Origin: a virus
Length of the DNA stretch: 20,579 nt
Direction: 5' to 3' (one strand)
IMG/VR virus record: IMGVR_UViG_3300031774_000203
Location: 1 to 20,579 of that record
In this document: positions 12,459-19,624 of the stretch, one piece after another
How the letters are laid out: each line of letters begins with the position of its first letter
Position numbering within the stretch: the first letter of the stretch is position 1
Notes under the pieces: generated by a model
Told to the model about the DNA's origin: nothing
Databases searched by the model: none
Seen by the model: the letters and a program-made list of their open reading frames with translations, nothing else
Position numbers and translations under genes: made by a program

Positions 12459-13573
12459 TAACCTTGTAACTTAAGTTGTTTACTATTTGTCACTATCTGA
12501 CTACCAGCATAACCATTAAGTTCTACTGAGTAATCTATCTCACCTTGTTTCCAAGAGTTTGATTCTATGTTTGGATGTCCTGTTGGTAATCCGAATACAC
12601 CACTATTGATGTCTTGTAGAGTCGTTGCAACTCTAGAACTACCTGTAAAATTATAACAATCTTTAAAGAGTCTCATACTTCCAGTCACTTTAGGTGTATG
12701 AGTAACATCTACACCTGCTTTGGAAACTCTTCCCAGACCATTTGCTATTAACCATTTTTCAGATGATACTACATCTGCGTTAGATGAACCTTTTACAAAT
12801 TGCATTTTGTATTTCATCCCAGCACCAGAAACTACAAAGTCATTTGCACCTGCTACTGTTATCGAATATGTTTCTCCTCTACCAAATACTGGTAGGAAAG
12901 TATGTTGTTCTGTTGGTGAAACTTTACTTGAGTCTTGAGATACAGTTGCACCAGTTCCAGTGATTTGTTTTGCTACATCATCTTCACTACCATCAGTTCT
13001 ACTTTCTGAATCAAGTACAATATCAAATGATGTTGCATCTGGATTTACTTCATTACAAACTGCTTTCCTGTAATCAGATGCAAGTTTCCATGAAGTAATT
13101 TTTTCTACAGTATCAAAGGCATCTGTTGATGCAACTACTGTACTTCCAGTTTTAAATACAAATGGATGTGAGTATACATCAAGACCAGAATTACCAACCC
13201 AACATACACCATCCCAATCTATTGTCACTGTATCATCTGATTCACCACTAGTCATGCATGGTAAAACTACCATTTCATTACCATCAACATTCTTTTCACC
13301 TGTAATGTTTAATGTTGCAGAGAAGTTTGCTTCTCCATTGTGTCCTCTTTGATTATCTACAAGATACTTACCATTCATATGTGTATTATCTTGTATCTTA
13401 CCAGTTCTGACTACAACATTATCATACAATCCTTTCCAGAAAGTTCTGAACTGAGTTGCAGAACATGGTGAAGGGTGACCACTGTTTATTGTATAAGTGA
13501 CTTTAGTTTGTACTTCGAATGAGTCATCTTCTACCCAAGAAGGTATAGTCTGTGATTGAGCATCGTTTGCCAT
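12458..13573 (-). CDS. Probable virion structural protein (371 aa)
   Basis: A 371-aa protein rich in Ser, Thr, Gly, Val and Asp, with short beta-like segments throughout (FEVQTKVTYTINSGH, GDNFVVSG-type turns, GSMRLFKDCYNFTGSS, IDYSVELNGYAGSQIV). It has no signal peptide or membrane helix. Such composition is common in phage decoration, fibre or tail proteins, but no specific family is recognised. An SD-like GAGG precedes ATG 13573. It follows the 139-aa gene by one base and continues into the 141-aa gene through TAATG. A late promoter box at 14652-14659 heads the block, which supports a virion role. Confidence 0.65.
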   Translation of the reverse strand: MANDAQSQTIPSWVEDDSFEVQTKVTYTINSGHPSPCSATQFRTFWKGLYDNVVVRTGKIQDNTHMNGKYLVDNQRGHNGEANFSATLNITGEKNVDGNEMVVLPCMTSGESDDTVTIDWDGVCWVGNSGLDVYSHPFVFKTGSTVVASTDAFDTVEKITSWKLASDYRKAVCNEVNPDATSFDIVLDSESRTDGSEDDVAKQITGTGATVSQDSSKVSPTEQHTFLPVFGRGETYSITVAGANDFVVSGAGMKYKMQFVKGSSNADVVSSEKWLIANGLGRVSKAGVDVTHTPKVTGSMRLFKDCYNFTGSSRVATTLQDINSGVFGLPTGHPNIESNSWKQGEIDYSVELNGYAGSQIVTNSKQLKLQG

Positions 13574-13574
13574 G

Positions 13575-13994
13575 TTATCCTCTTGTTACTTTTTTGACTC
13601 TTTCGATTTGTTGAGTAATGATTGCTTTTCTATTAGGCCAATAGATATATTCTTTGTCCTCATTCTCCATAAGTTTATGAAGAAGAGGTAAGATAAGTTC
13701 TTCTGCATCAGCAAGATTTGATTTCAATTTTGATACTGCAACATCTGTAGAACTTCCTACATTTGTTTTTGCTTCATCTAGTTCATCTAGTGCATTGGAT
13801 ACTAATTTGTTTAGTACATCAACCTTTGCATCCAAATTCTCTATCTGTTCTGAATTAACTGCACCCTTAGATGACTCTGCAACTTTCTTGAGGTCTTCTG
13901 CAATCTTCTCATTGAGAGCTGCAGCTTCCCCAGTCTTTGTTGTGAGTTCATCTTGGTCTACAGCAGTGAAACCAAAATCGAAACTATCTGCCAT
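13575..13994 (-). CDS. Conserved T4-like marine phage protein with EYIYWPNR motif
   Basis: A 139-aa, mostly helical and acidic protein. The central part is heptad-like (DAKVDVLNKLVSNALDELDE), and the C-terminal phrase LPLLHKLMENEDKEYIYWPN, followed by RKAIITQQIERV, matches a conserved cyanophage protein of unknown function as I recall it. TAATG couples it to the 104-aa gene upstream. The context (block 14646-12033) suggests a structural or assembly role. Confidence 0.7.
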   Translation of the reverse strand: MADSFDFGFTAVDQDELTTKTGEAAALNEKIAEDLKKVAESSKGAVNSEQIENLDAKVDVLNKLVSNALDELDEAKTNVGSSTDVAVSKLKSNLADAEELILPLLHKLMENEDKEYIYWPNRKAIITQQIERVKKVTRG

Positions 13995-14308
13995 TACTTC
14001 TTACCTTTACTTCTCTTAAGTTTTTCTCTTGCATCAACAACTGGTTCTACAGATTCATTACCTTCTGTTTTACCACCATCAAGATTCATTTCTTCTTGAA
14101 CTGGTTGTTGTGCAGCCTGTTGTCTGAGTTGTGCTTGAGTTTGACTTTCTGCAATAATGATTTCTCTTAATCTTCCGATTGTTGAGAACTCTTCTGCTTT
14201 AAAAGTTCCTCGACTGGCAGCTGTATCAATAACTGCAACCATTTGTGCCAACTCTTTCAAACCCAAAATTTGAGTTTGCATCAAATCAACTGATTCTACA
14301 TTTTCCAT
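13994..14308 (-). CDS. Conserved small phage protein (104 aa)
   Basis: A 104-aa protein. The helical N-terminal half (LKELAQMVAVIDTAASRGTF, then KAEEFSTIGRLREII) fits a pattern I recall from T4-like marine phages: 'ID-A-RGxFxAxExxxVG'. The C-terminal half is Gln/Glu/Lys-rich and probably disordered. An SD (GGAG) stands about 7 bases before ATG 14308. The function is unknown. It is coupled to the 139-aa gene by TAATG. Confidence 0.7.
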   Translation of the reverse strand: MENVESVDLMQTQILGLKELAQMVAVIDTAASRGTFKAEEFSTIGRLREIIIAESQTQAQLRQQAAQQPVQEEMNLDGGKTEGNESVEPVVDAREKLKRSKGKK

Positions 14309-14334
14309 AATATCTCCATAATAATATTGTACAT

Positions 14335-14646
14335 CTAGTCCAAAGGATTAGATGGGAATCTTTTGACTGTTGTTGGAATAGAACCACTCCATGCATCAGT
14401 CTGTTTAACTACTGGTTCTTCTGCATTATAGTCACAAGTAATACTTGTGCCTGGCACGAACCAATTCTTAGATGTTGAACTATAAATCATTTCATGTGTA
14501 ATATTATTCATAGGGTCAACAATTTTTAACAATCCCATTACTGGGTCATAATGTCTGATTTCTGCAATCCTAACTGCACCATTATCAGTGTAGTTAATTG
14601 CTCTTTCAGAATCAGTAAGTCCTAGTTTGTTGATTGTTTTTTCCAT
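14335..14646 (-). CDS. Hypothetical protein with a late promoter at its start codon (103 aa)
   Basis: A 103-aa protein with beta-rich segments (AVRIAEIRHYDPVMGLLKIV, then NWFVPGTSITCDY). No family recognised. ATG 14646 has no SD. Instead TATAAATA (14652-14659) lies 5 bases before the ATG, so by T4 late-promoter geometry transcription would start at or next to the A of the ATG and give a leaderless message. It heads the probable structural block. The upstream gene ends within the hairpin that surrounds the promoter. Confidence 0.7.
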   Translation of the reverse strand: MEKTINKLGLTDSERAINYTDNGAVRIAEIRHYDPVMGLLKIVDPMNNITHEMIYSSTSKNWFVPGTSITCDYNAEEPVVKQTDAWSGSIPTTVKRFPSNPLD

Positions 14647-14670
14647 AGTAGTATTTATATCAATACTACT
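14647..14670 (-). promoter_or_regulatory. Late promoter box inside a perfect 9-bp inverted repeat
   Basis: AGTAGTATT and AATACTACT (14647-14655 and 14662-14670) flank a 6-base loop. TATAAATA on the - strand (14652-14659) spans the loop and one arm. The repeat ends directly before ATG 14646 and covers the TAG stop of the upstream gene (14666-14668). Confidence 0.55.
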
Positions 14671-15391
14671 TAGGAGTTAGGTCAAAACCTGCCAATTCAC
14701 AAATTTCTTTTGTGACTGACTTGAAAGGCATTTTCTTGTCTTTTATTTCCATTAAGAATTCTGCTTCAGATTTCTCAAGAGACCTTAAAGTATTCAAAAA
14801 GATTTCTTCCTGTTTTGATTGTTTACTTGTACTATTTGCAAGACCACCTTTTACCCAATACTGCATTCTTTTATAAATACGAATGAATCTTTCTGGAGCC
14901 ATATCCATTGCACCTACTGGTGTATCTGGGTCTCCAATAACTACATTGTCTGGTAATCCATCTGGTAAAGTAAACTCGACTCTAGGGTCAAATGCAGCCT
15001 TAAGTGCATACTTAACATCTGCTCTTTCTACATATTCTTTTAGGATATCAACCTTCGATTGTTTACCTTTAGTTTCTTCTACTAGTGCAAGTATCTCTAC
15101 AACACTTGGATTTCTTGGAAGTTTCTTTGGTGTCCATTTAGGTTTTTCAACCTTGATAGTCCCTGTAGTTTCAGACTGAGACATAACTGCATCTGCAATC
15201 TTATGTGCCTCTTCCATATCAGGCCCTTTCAGAACTGTCTTTTGTGTTTCACCTAGAGATTCAACTACTGGTGAACCATTTGCATCTACACCAATATCTT
15301 CTTCTTTGATTCCATTAGAACTTGTATCTAACTTCTCTAGAGTTTTTTTATTGAGTGACCCTTTAGGTCTTCCTCTTCCTCGTTTTGCCAT
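14666..15391 (-). CDS. AT-hook protein with a conserved T4-like marine phage domain
   Basis: A 241-aa protein. The N-terminus KRGRGRPKGSLNKK holds an AT-hook core (RGRP, residues 6-9), which binds the minor groove of AT-rich DNA. After an acidic linker, residues about 85-240 match a conserved marine myovirus protein that I remember as DUF6433-like: NPSVVEILALVEETKGKQSK, YALKAAFDPRVEFTLPDGLP, the MQYWVKGGL segment, and a C-terminal IKDKKMPFKSVTKEICELAG. The function of that domain is unknown. It starts just after the rnh stop, with GGAG inside the end of rnh. The family name is from memory; the AT-hook is directly visible. Confidence 0.7.
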   Translation of the reverse strand: MAKRGRGRPKGSLNKKTLEKLDTSSNGIKEEDIGVDANGSPVVESLGETQKTVLKGPDMEEAHKIADAVMSQSETTGTIKVEKPKWTPKKLPRNPSVVEILALVEETKGKQSKVDILKEYVERADVKYALKAAFDPRVEFTLPDGLPDNVVIGDPDTPVGAMDMAPERFIRIYKRMQYWVKGGLANSTSKQSKQEEIFLNTLRSLEKSEAEFLMEIKDKKMPFKSVTKEICELAGFDLTPK

Positions 15392-15393
15392 AA

Positions 15394-16239
15394 TTAAAAG
15401 TCTCCAATACTTTCTTCTAAATCCATTAATCTGTTATTGATAAAGTAAGTAAGTAATCCAGCTCTGGATGCAACTTCTACAGTATCATATTCATGTAGGA
15501 TTTTTTCTTTATACTCATTAGGTATATAGGTCAAGTCTATAAGACTCCTATTCCTTTGTAAGTTTCTATCTACCTCATCATCATTTGCAACCAATGGGTC
15601 TTTGATTGAGTCCCTCTTCTTCTTTGAGAGAGGTCTTTGTCTAATACCCTCGACCAAACAATCATCTTGAGATAGAACATTAGGAACACCATCACCAGTA
15701 TCACCACTTATTACATGGTCAACAAGATACTCTTCTGCTTGTTCCTTTGTTAGTTTTATATTCTTCTTAGTTATAGGTGAGTATTGTTTTACTTTACTAT
15801 ATCTTTGAAGTTGTTGAAAGTCTTTATCTCCACTAACAATCATGATGTTTTCAATATCACCATACTTTTCACAAAGTACTCCAATGATATCATCTGCTTC
15901 ACATCTTGATATGTTTATATATTTATAAGGGAAATTTTCTTTTAATTCTTGTCTAATGATTGTTATGCAATCAAAGATAAGACCCCAGTCTGTTGAGCCT
16001 GAGTCTCTACTCTTCTTACGATTTGCTTTATAGAAGGGATATATATCCTTTCTCCATACATTATGAGAGTCATCTGCAAGGACTAACTCTCCATATGTTT
16101 TATGGTATTTCTTACGATACATTGAGAGACTTCTCAATGCAATATGTCTTACTAGGGGTTCATCAATGGGTTCACTTCCACCTCTGGTCTGTGCCATGAG
16201 AGATGCAATTAGAACCTGTGTTAGGTCAATTAAAATCAT
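15394..16239 (-). CDS. rnh: T4 RNase H-like 5'-3' exonuclease (FEN family)
   Basis: In T4 this enzyme removes RNA primers and some adjacent DNA from lagging-strand fragments. The 281-aa protein (T4: 305) shows the family acidic residues in order: D5 (ILIDLTQV), D56/D57 with KDIYPFYKANRKK, E114-A-D116-D117 (CEADDIIGVL), D138 and D140 (VSGDKDFQQLQ), and D180/D183 in VISGDTGDGVPNVLS. Its start overlaps the end of the upstream conserved gene as ATGA. In T4, rnh sits next to the 33-59-32 cluster; here it is about 7.6 kb upstream of gene 33, so the cluster has been split by the early operon and the structural-like block. Confidence 0.92.
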   Translation of the reverse strand: MILIDLTQVLIASLMAQTRGGSEPIDEPLVRHIALRSLSMYRKKYHKTYGELVLADDSHNVWRKDIYPFYKANRKKSRDSGSTDWGLIFDCITIIRQELKENFPYKYINISRCEADDIIGVLCEKYGDIENIMIVSGDKDFQQLQRYSKVKQYSPITKKNIKLTKEQAEEYLVDHVISGDTGDGVPNVLSQDDCLVEGIRQRPLSKKKRDSIKDPLVANDDEVDRNLQRNRSLIDLTYIPNEYKEKILHEYDTVEVASRAGLLTYFINNRLMDLEESIGDF

Positions 16240-17354
16240 TCAGTTCTCAATAATATAGTGTGTTCGTTTATTCTTCCTGTAGGTTTAGATGATTTTGTGT
16301 TTATTTCATCTAATACTTTACTTAATACTATTTTACCACCTTCTTGGATTCTGTCAAGGAAATATTCTGTCTTATTTCCTATTTTCTTCATAGCACTAAG
16401 ATTGTTAAACTTTTGAATTGTTGTACCTTTCACTCCAAGTCCACCTCTATCCTCTGCAACAAACTTTGTGACTTCTTTGGTCTTAGTGTTGAATGTCCAT
16501 AGTTGCATTGCACCCACGATTAACTCTGGGTTAAGTGATGTAAGATGATACTCTGTATCAGTTATTTTGTAGTTTATCTTCTTTGTTTGTTCAGTTGCAG
16601 TATAAACTTTTTTCCTTCTAGTCTTTCTTTGTTTCTTTTTACCATCTGCATACTTGTCACAACCTGTTGTAATACTAGCAACAAACTTGTAATAGTCTTT
16701 CAACCCCTTCTTTGATAAGTATGAATATGCTTCTTTGAGTTGGTCACATGTACCTTCTAATGCTTCTTGTAATTCTTTTTCTAAATTGTGAAAATTGTCA
16801 CCCACTTTTACTGCAACTGGGCCTGATACTTGTTCTTCTGTTAAGTAAGTAAACACATCAAATGTATTCTTTTTAGGATTGTCAAGATAACAGTCTAGTT
16901 TATACTCAATCTCACCAGCATATTCATCTGCTTTGTTTTGAATTCTGTCTTGGATTGATAACTTTGGTTTACTTTTCTTAGTTTTGTAAAAGTCTTCTTT
17001 GATTGACTTTGCAGATTTGATATCATTAATACATTTCTTAACATGTTCTTTAATGAATGCAGTTGATTGTGGATTTAATAAGTTATCCTTAAACATACAA
17101 GGTACTGCTATACTTTGCATTCTTGCAAGTGCAGCTGCAGTTCTAGGAACATAGGATAGTCTTTTGACACCCATATAATGTTCTTTTTCGTACCCTCTTT
17201 CTTTCATCCATTCTGACAACCATTCACCACATGATTTATTATCACTCATGTAATTATACCAATTCAAACATGCATGTTCGTTTCTGGTATCTTCTGCATG
17301 AGGTTCTGGGCCATAATGTATTTCATCCAGAGATTTTTGTTTTCTCCTTTTCAT
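16236..17354 (-). CDS. Conserved T4-like marine phage protein, function unknown (372 aa)
   Basis: A 372-aa, Lys-rich protein. Blocks include RGYEKEHYMGVKRLSYVPRT, a helical middle with LSIQDRIQNKADEYAGEIEY, a very basic KKKQRKTRRKKV, and the C-terminal SLNPELIVGAMQLWTFNTKT, then VAEDRGGLGVKGTTIQKF. The 'ivGaqelWtFN' block followed by 'DRGGL' is one I recall from a cyanophage protein that is conserved but unnamed. The basic centre suggests DNA or RNA binding. It overlaps rnh by ATGA, so it may serve in replication or nucleic acid processing, which is inference. No clear SD stands before ATG 17354. Confidence 0.7.
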   Translation of the reverse strand: MKRRKQKSLDEIHYGPEPHAEDTRNEHACLNWYNYMSDNKSCGEWLSEWMKERGYEKEHYMGVKRLSYVPRTAAALARMQSIAVPCMFKDNLLNPQSTAFIKEHVKKCINDIKSAKSIKEDFYKTKKSKPKLSIQDRIQNKADEYAGEIEYKLDCYLDNPKKNTFDVFTYLTEEQVSGPVAVKVGDNFHNLEKELQEALEGTCDQLKEAYSYLSKKGLKDYYKFVASITTGCDKYADGKKKQRKTRRKKVYTATEQTKKINYKITDTEYHLTSLNPELIVGAMQLWTFNTKTKEVTKFVAEDRGGLGVKGTTIQKFNNLSAMKKIGNKTEYFLDRIQEGGKIVLSKVLDEINTKSSKPTGRINEHTILLRTE

Positions 17355-17380
17355 ATTAATTACTTATAATTTTATAACTT

Positions 17381-17536
17381 TTAAGTATTATCTTTGTCAC
17401 TATATTTTACATCATATTTATCATATGGTCTTCTTTTTTTCTGTTCAGCAACTATTTTAGTTGATTCCCATGCAAAAATACCCATAGCAATTGTAATGAC
17501 TAATGCAAAGATATGGTTTACTATTTCCCAATCCAT
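17381..17536 (-). CDS. 51-aa single-helix membrane protein
   Basis: ATG 17536 to TAA 17381-17383. One membrane helix at about residues 5-24 (VNHIFALVITIAMGIFAW) is followed by a basic, then acidic tail (AEQKKRRPYDKYDVKYSD). It overlaps the upstream gene by 16 bases. The arrangement N-out, basic tail in is expected. The function is unknown. Confidence 0.65.
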   Translation of the reverse strand: MDWEIVNHIFALVITIAMGIFAWESTKIVAEQKKRRPYDKYDVKYSDKDNT

Positions 17537-17844
17537 TTTACATCCTTTCTTGGTATTACTTGATATGCACCCTTGTTATATGCTGGTGCAACTGTGAACT
17601 TCTTAGACTCTTCTTGTTTCCACGACTTGTCTTCTTGAGGTGAATATCCTGTACCTGTTCCATACGATGGATATTTCTTCCTATGTTCTTCTATTTCTTT
17701 TTGTCTATCCAAAACATGTTGTGGTGTTTTGAGGGATGAGTATGACATAGTATGACACTTCTTCTTAGTTTTTAAACTCTTAGTCTTCCTTTTACGACCT
17801 GTCATGTCATACCTAAGACTATTCCCTAAATTTATTGTACCCAT
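17521..17844 (-). CDS. Basic hypothetical protein (107 aa)
   Basis: A 107-aa basic protein: Lys/Arg-rich start (MTGRKRKTKSLKTKKK), a helical part (TPQHVLDRQKEIEEHRKKYP), then a low-complexity Gly/Tyr stretch and APAYNKGAYQVIPRKDVKWI. An internal ATG at residue 14 or 33 could be the real start; the ATG at 17844 is kept because it overlaps the upstream gene by 13 bases in a way typical here. No family recognised. Confidence 0.6.
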   Translation of the reverse strand: MGTINLGNSLRYDMTGRKRKTKSLKTKKKCHTMSYSSLKTPQHVLDRQKEIEEHRKKYPSYGTGTGYSPQEDKSWKQEESKKFTVAPAYNKGAYQVIPRKDVKWIGK

Positions 17845-18167
17845 GCTATTGCAAGATTCCTTATTAAAAATAAAAGACCAACACCATTCAATAGAATTAA
17901 TGCTCTATCCTTCCATATAATTGCAACCCATAACCAAAGAGTCACTCCAATAGTAGAAAGCATTAAGTCCCACATCTGAAACTCTGGAACTCCTCTTAAT
18001 GCCATTGCAGCTAATACAAATACAGATGCAACCCACTTAAGATACCAGTCAAAGGTATACTTTGGTGTTGCAGATTTAAATATCCTTGTAGAGTTTTCTA
18101 ACTCTTGTTTAGAAAAAGTTGTATCAAGTGCTTTCTTATACAATCTTTTAAATGGATTCAAACTCAT
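17832..18167 (-). CDS. Three-helix membrane protein (111 aa)
   Basis: A 111-aa membrane protein with a basic, polar N-terminal 35 residues and three hydrophobic helices: about 42-58 (YLKWVASVFVLAAMAL), 66-85 (WDLMLSTIGVTLWLWVAIIW) and 88-109. The charged turn WKDRAL lies between the last two. I recall similar sequences in marine phages but no function. A holin-like or host-membrane role is possible. Its start overlaps the 53-aa gene stop as ATGA (18164-18167). Confidence 0.7.
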   Translation of the reverse strand: MSLNPFKRLYKKALDTTFSKQELENSTRIFKSATPKYTFDWYLKWVASVFVLAAMALRGVPEFQMWDLMLSTIGVTLWLWVAIIWKDRALILLNGVGLLFLIRNLAIAWVQ

Positions 18168-18325
18168 CTACCTTGTCCTCTGTACTTTTTATATGAACGC
18201 TTCTTCGATTTATTCATCGTAGACATACCTATTTTAACTCTACGACCTCTACCACCTTGTCCTTGTGATGAAGTCTTTCGTGACCCAACATGTGATGTTG
18301 AAAATGCTTTACTTCTTATTGCCAT
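18164..18325 (-). CDS. 53-aa very basic phage peptide ending KKYRGQGR
   Basis: ATG 18325 to TGA 18164-18166, with GGAG about 6-9 bases before the start. The peptide is dominated by Arg, Lys, Gly and Ser (GQGGRGRRVKIG, KKRSYKKYRGQGR). The ending is one I recall from a short protein found in many marine T4-like phages. It is likely to bind nucleic acid. An ATGA overlap couples it to the membrane protein. The leader contains the candidate structured RNA at 18358-18453. Confidence 0.75.
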   Translation of the reverse strand: MAIRSKAFSTSHVGSRKTSSQGQGGRGRRVKIGMSTMNKSKKRSYKKYRGQGR

Positions 18326-18357
18326 TATTCTCCTGTTCTATCTCTCTTTAAAAAGGT

Positions 18358-18453
18358 GAAGAGACTACGATGATGGGAAAGGAGAGAGTAAACCCTATCA
18401 TCAGCACCTTTAGGAATTAATCCAATATACAACTGCTATGTTGTAGTCTCTTC
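18358..18453 (-). ncRNA. Candidate structured RNA with a four-way junction
   Basis: In the 135-bp gap, GAAGAGACTAC (5' arm) and GTAGTCTCTTC (3' arm) close an 11-bp stem. Inside, on the - strand, are TACAAC/GTTGTA, TTGGA/TCC(T)AA and GATGAT(A)GGG/CCCATCATC, making a cloverleaf-like fold. The outer stem is followed by ACCTTTTT. The inner AAAGGTG (18405-18411) can instead pair with CACCTTT just after the closing stem (18352-18358), an alternative fold of riboswitch or attenuator type. It stands between two genes of the early operon. It is not a tRNA: no T-arm or anticodon fits. No known RNA family is recognised. Confidence 0.5.
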
Positions 18454-18460
18454 GTAACTG

Positions 18461-18625
18461 TTATATGCCTTGTGTCATGTGAGAATAACACTCACTGGTA
18501 GAACCCATTGGTTCTCCACAAACACATAAACCCTCATCTGATTGTGAATCAAGAGCTGCATCTACATGAGCTTGTTGTTCCTCAGTCAAGGTTTTGTAAT
18601 TGTTTATCATTTCTTGTAATGTCAT
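18461..18625 (-). CDS. Small Cys-rich protein with a promoter at its start codon (54 aa)
   Basis: ATG 18625 to TAA 18461-18463. The helical N-terminus (MTLQEMINNYKTLTEEQQAH) is followed by a possible zinc-binding end: C-x-C in GLCVCGEP and one more Cys in SECYSH, with a His. A TTG at 18661 could start a 66-aa version, but that TTG is part of a consensus -35 box. The promoter predicts transcription beginning at the A of ATG 18625, which would give a leaderless message. No family recognised. Confidence 0.65.
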   Translation of the reverse strand: MTLQEMINNYKTLTEEQQAHVDAALDSQSDEGLCVCGEPMGSTSECYSHMTQGI

Positions 18626-18631
18626 AATTCT

Positions 18632-18661
18632 ATTATACTTTAACTTGTACTCATCTGTCAA
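18632..18661 (-). promoter_or_regulatory. Perfect-consensus early promoter, GTAC-spacer class
   Basis: TTGACA (18656-18661), an 18-bp spacer GATGAGTACAAGTTAAAG, and TATAAT (18632-18637). The expected start is about 7 bases after the -10 box, at the ATG at 18625. It overlaps the end of the upstream gene. Confidence 0.75.
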
Positions 18662-18845
18662 GTTTTATAAATCTCCTTCTTGATTTAGAAAACAACTTAG
18701 AAGGTTTCTTGTAAAAGATTTCTTCCTTTGTTCCTGTTTTAATGTAACCTACATTCAGATTCTTTTCATTGAATATGTAAGTATGATTTGGGACATTGCA
18801 ACTGGAATCACTCCAGTCTGTTATCTCTTTTAAATATGTGTACAT
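18651..18845 (-). CDS. Hypothetical protein (64 aa)
   Basis: A 64-aa protein with a polar N-terminal half (MYTYLKEITDWSDSSCNV), a possible beta hairpin (HTYIFNEKNLNVGYIKTG) and a basic end (KLFSKSRRRFIKLDR). No family recognised. The start overlaps the zincin gene by 16 bases and the end overlaps the -35 box of the next promoter. Overlaps on both sides support it as a gene. Confidence 0.65.
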   Translation of the reverse strand: MYTYLKEITDWSDSSCNVPNHTYIFNEKNLNVGYIKTGTKEEIFYKKPSKLFSKSRRRFIKLDR

Positions 18846-19189
18846 AGTTTACTCACCTTTTCGTGTAATTCAAATTCTAATTTCTTTGCTTCTCGTTCTG
18901 ATGGATATTCACCATTAAGGAATTGTTTAACATGAATCATTTCATGTGCAAGGGTCTGATACATATCTTCTTGATTTCTTGTAAGTTCAATTACAATCCC
19001 ATCATCCAAGTTTCCATAACAACACCCTAACCAATCATGATAATCACTAGGGAACTTATTATAAACAACAACATCAATCAACCCATGCGTTATCTTTAGT
19101 TCATTACATGCAATATCAACATACTCTATAATTTGTTCTTCATCCTTGAGTCGACCACCACGAGGGCCTTCACAATAAATCACAATCAT
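18830..19189 (-). CDS. Zincin-type metallopeptidase-like protein (HExxH)
   Basis: A 119-aa protein with H82-E-M-I-H86 in YQTLAHEMIHVKQFLNGEYP, the zinc-binding helix of zincins, and a downstream acidic SEREAKKLEFEL helix that could supply the third ligand (E98 or E100). The strand before it (GIVIELTRNQ) fits the edge strand of a minimal zincin fold. Such short phage zincins have unknown targets. It starts just after the stop of the 123-aa gene (19191). It might process a host or phage protein early in infection, as it is downstream of an early promoter. Confidence 0.75.
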   Translation of the reverse strand: MIVIYCEGPRGGRLKDEEQIIEYVDIACNELKITHGLIDVVVYNKFPSDYHDWLGCCYGNLDDGIVIELTRNQEDMYQTLAHEMIHVKQFLNGEYPSEREAKKLEFELHEKVSKLCTHI

Positions 19190-19190
19190 A

Positions 19191-19562
19191 TTAATCTACC
19201 CAGTTATATTCTGCTTTGATTTCGTTGTTAACTATTGCATCAATAAGTTCTACTGACTCATAAGAGTCACCACCTATATGCCAACCATATTCACCCAAAG
19301 GGACTGAACCTGTTTTCCAGTTGTAGACTGTTGCTTTTACATAGTCCCAATCTTCATAACCATCTTCATCAGTGAAATGAACTTTACCTTCAATGACCCA
19401 CTCCATGTTAACCTTTTCAGTTGGAGTTGCATCACTGAGAGTTGGTTTACCAAACAATTCGTTTAGTTTACCATAAGTTGTAAAGACTGTTCCTTTTAAT
19501 GAACCACCTATGAAGCTATCTGTGACTTCATAACTTATATTATCTTTATTGAATTCTAGCAT
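19191..19562 (-). CDS. Conserved phage protein, function unknown (123 aa)
   Basis: A 123-aa acidic protein. A central part has GSLKGTVFTTYGKLNELFGK, later NMEWVIEGKVHFTDEDG, then YVKATVYNWKTG and EYGWHIGGDSYESVELIDAI. The pattern 'LxxxFGxP...W...V.TIYDWK...WHIGG' is one I recall from small proteins in many phages and mobile elements, with no known activity. AAAGGAG lies about 7-12 bases before ATG 19562. The early promoter at 19591-19620 makes it the first gene of an early operon with the zincin, typical of host-takeover or anti-defence genes; that role is inference. Confidence 0.75.
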   Translation of the reverse strand: MLEFNKDNISYEVTDSFIGGSLKGTVFTTYGKLNELFGKPTLSDATPTEKVNMEWVIEGKVHFTDEDGYEDWDYVKATVYNWKTGSVPLGEYGWHIGGDSYESVELIDAIVNNEIKAEYNWVD

Positions 19563-19590
19563 AATTTACTCCTTTTTTTACTATATTACT

Positions 19591-19620
19591 AGTATATCAA
19601 AAAGTGTACCTATGTGTCAA
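19591..19620 (-). promoter_or_regulatory. Early promoter, GTAC-spacer class
   Basis: TTGACA (19615-19620), an 18-bp spacer CATAGGTACACTTTTTGA, and TATACT (19591-19596). The expected start near 19584 gives a leader of about 22 bases to ATG 19562. Confidence 0.78.
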
Positions 19621-19624
19621 TAGC

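Noticed and set aside
14872-14879. TATAAATA on the + strand inside the AT-hook gene
   Set aside because: It lies within coding sequence (RIYKR read on the other strand) and no + strand gene follows.
15920-15927. TATAAATA on the - strand inside rnh
   Set aside because: It encodes part of YKYINI in a conserved gene; in DNA this AT-rich a few such octamers are expected by chance.
18395-18403. CTGATGA on the - strand, the first core motif of a hammerhead ribozyme
   Set aside because: No GAAA follows at the proper place after the next helix, so the catalytic core is missing.
18358-18453. The cloverleaf-like fold as a tRNA
   Set aside because: The outer stem is too long, there is no T-loop consensus and no usable anticodon arm on either strand.
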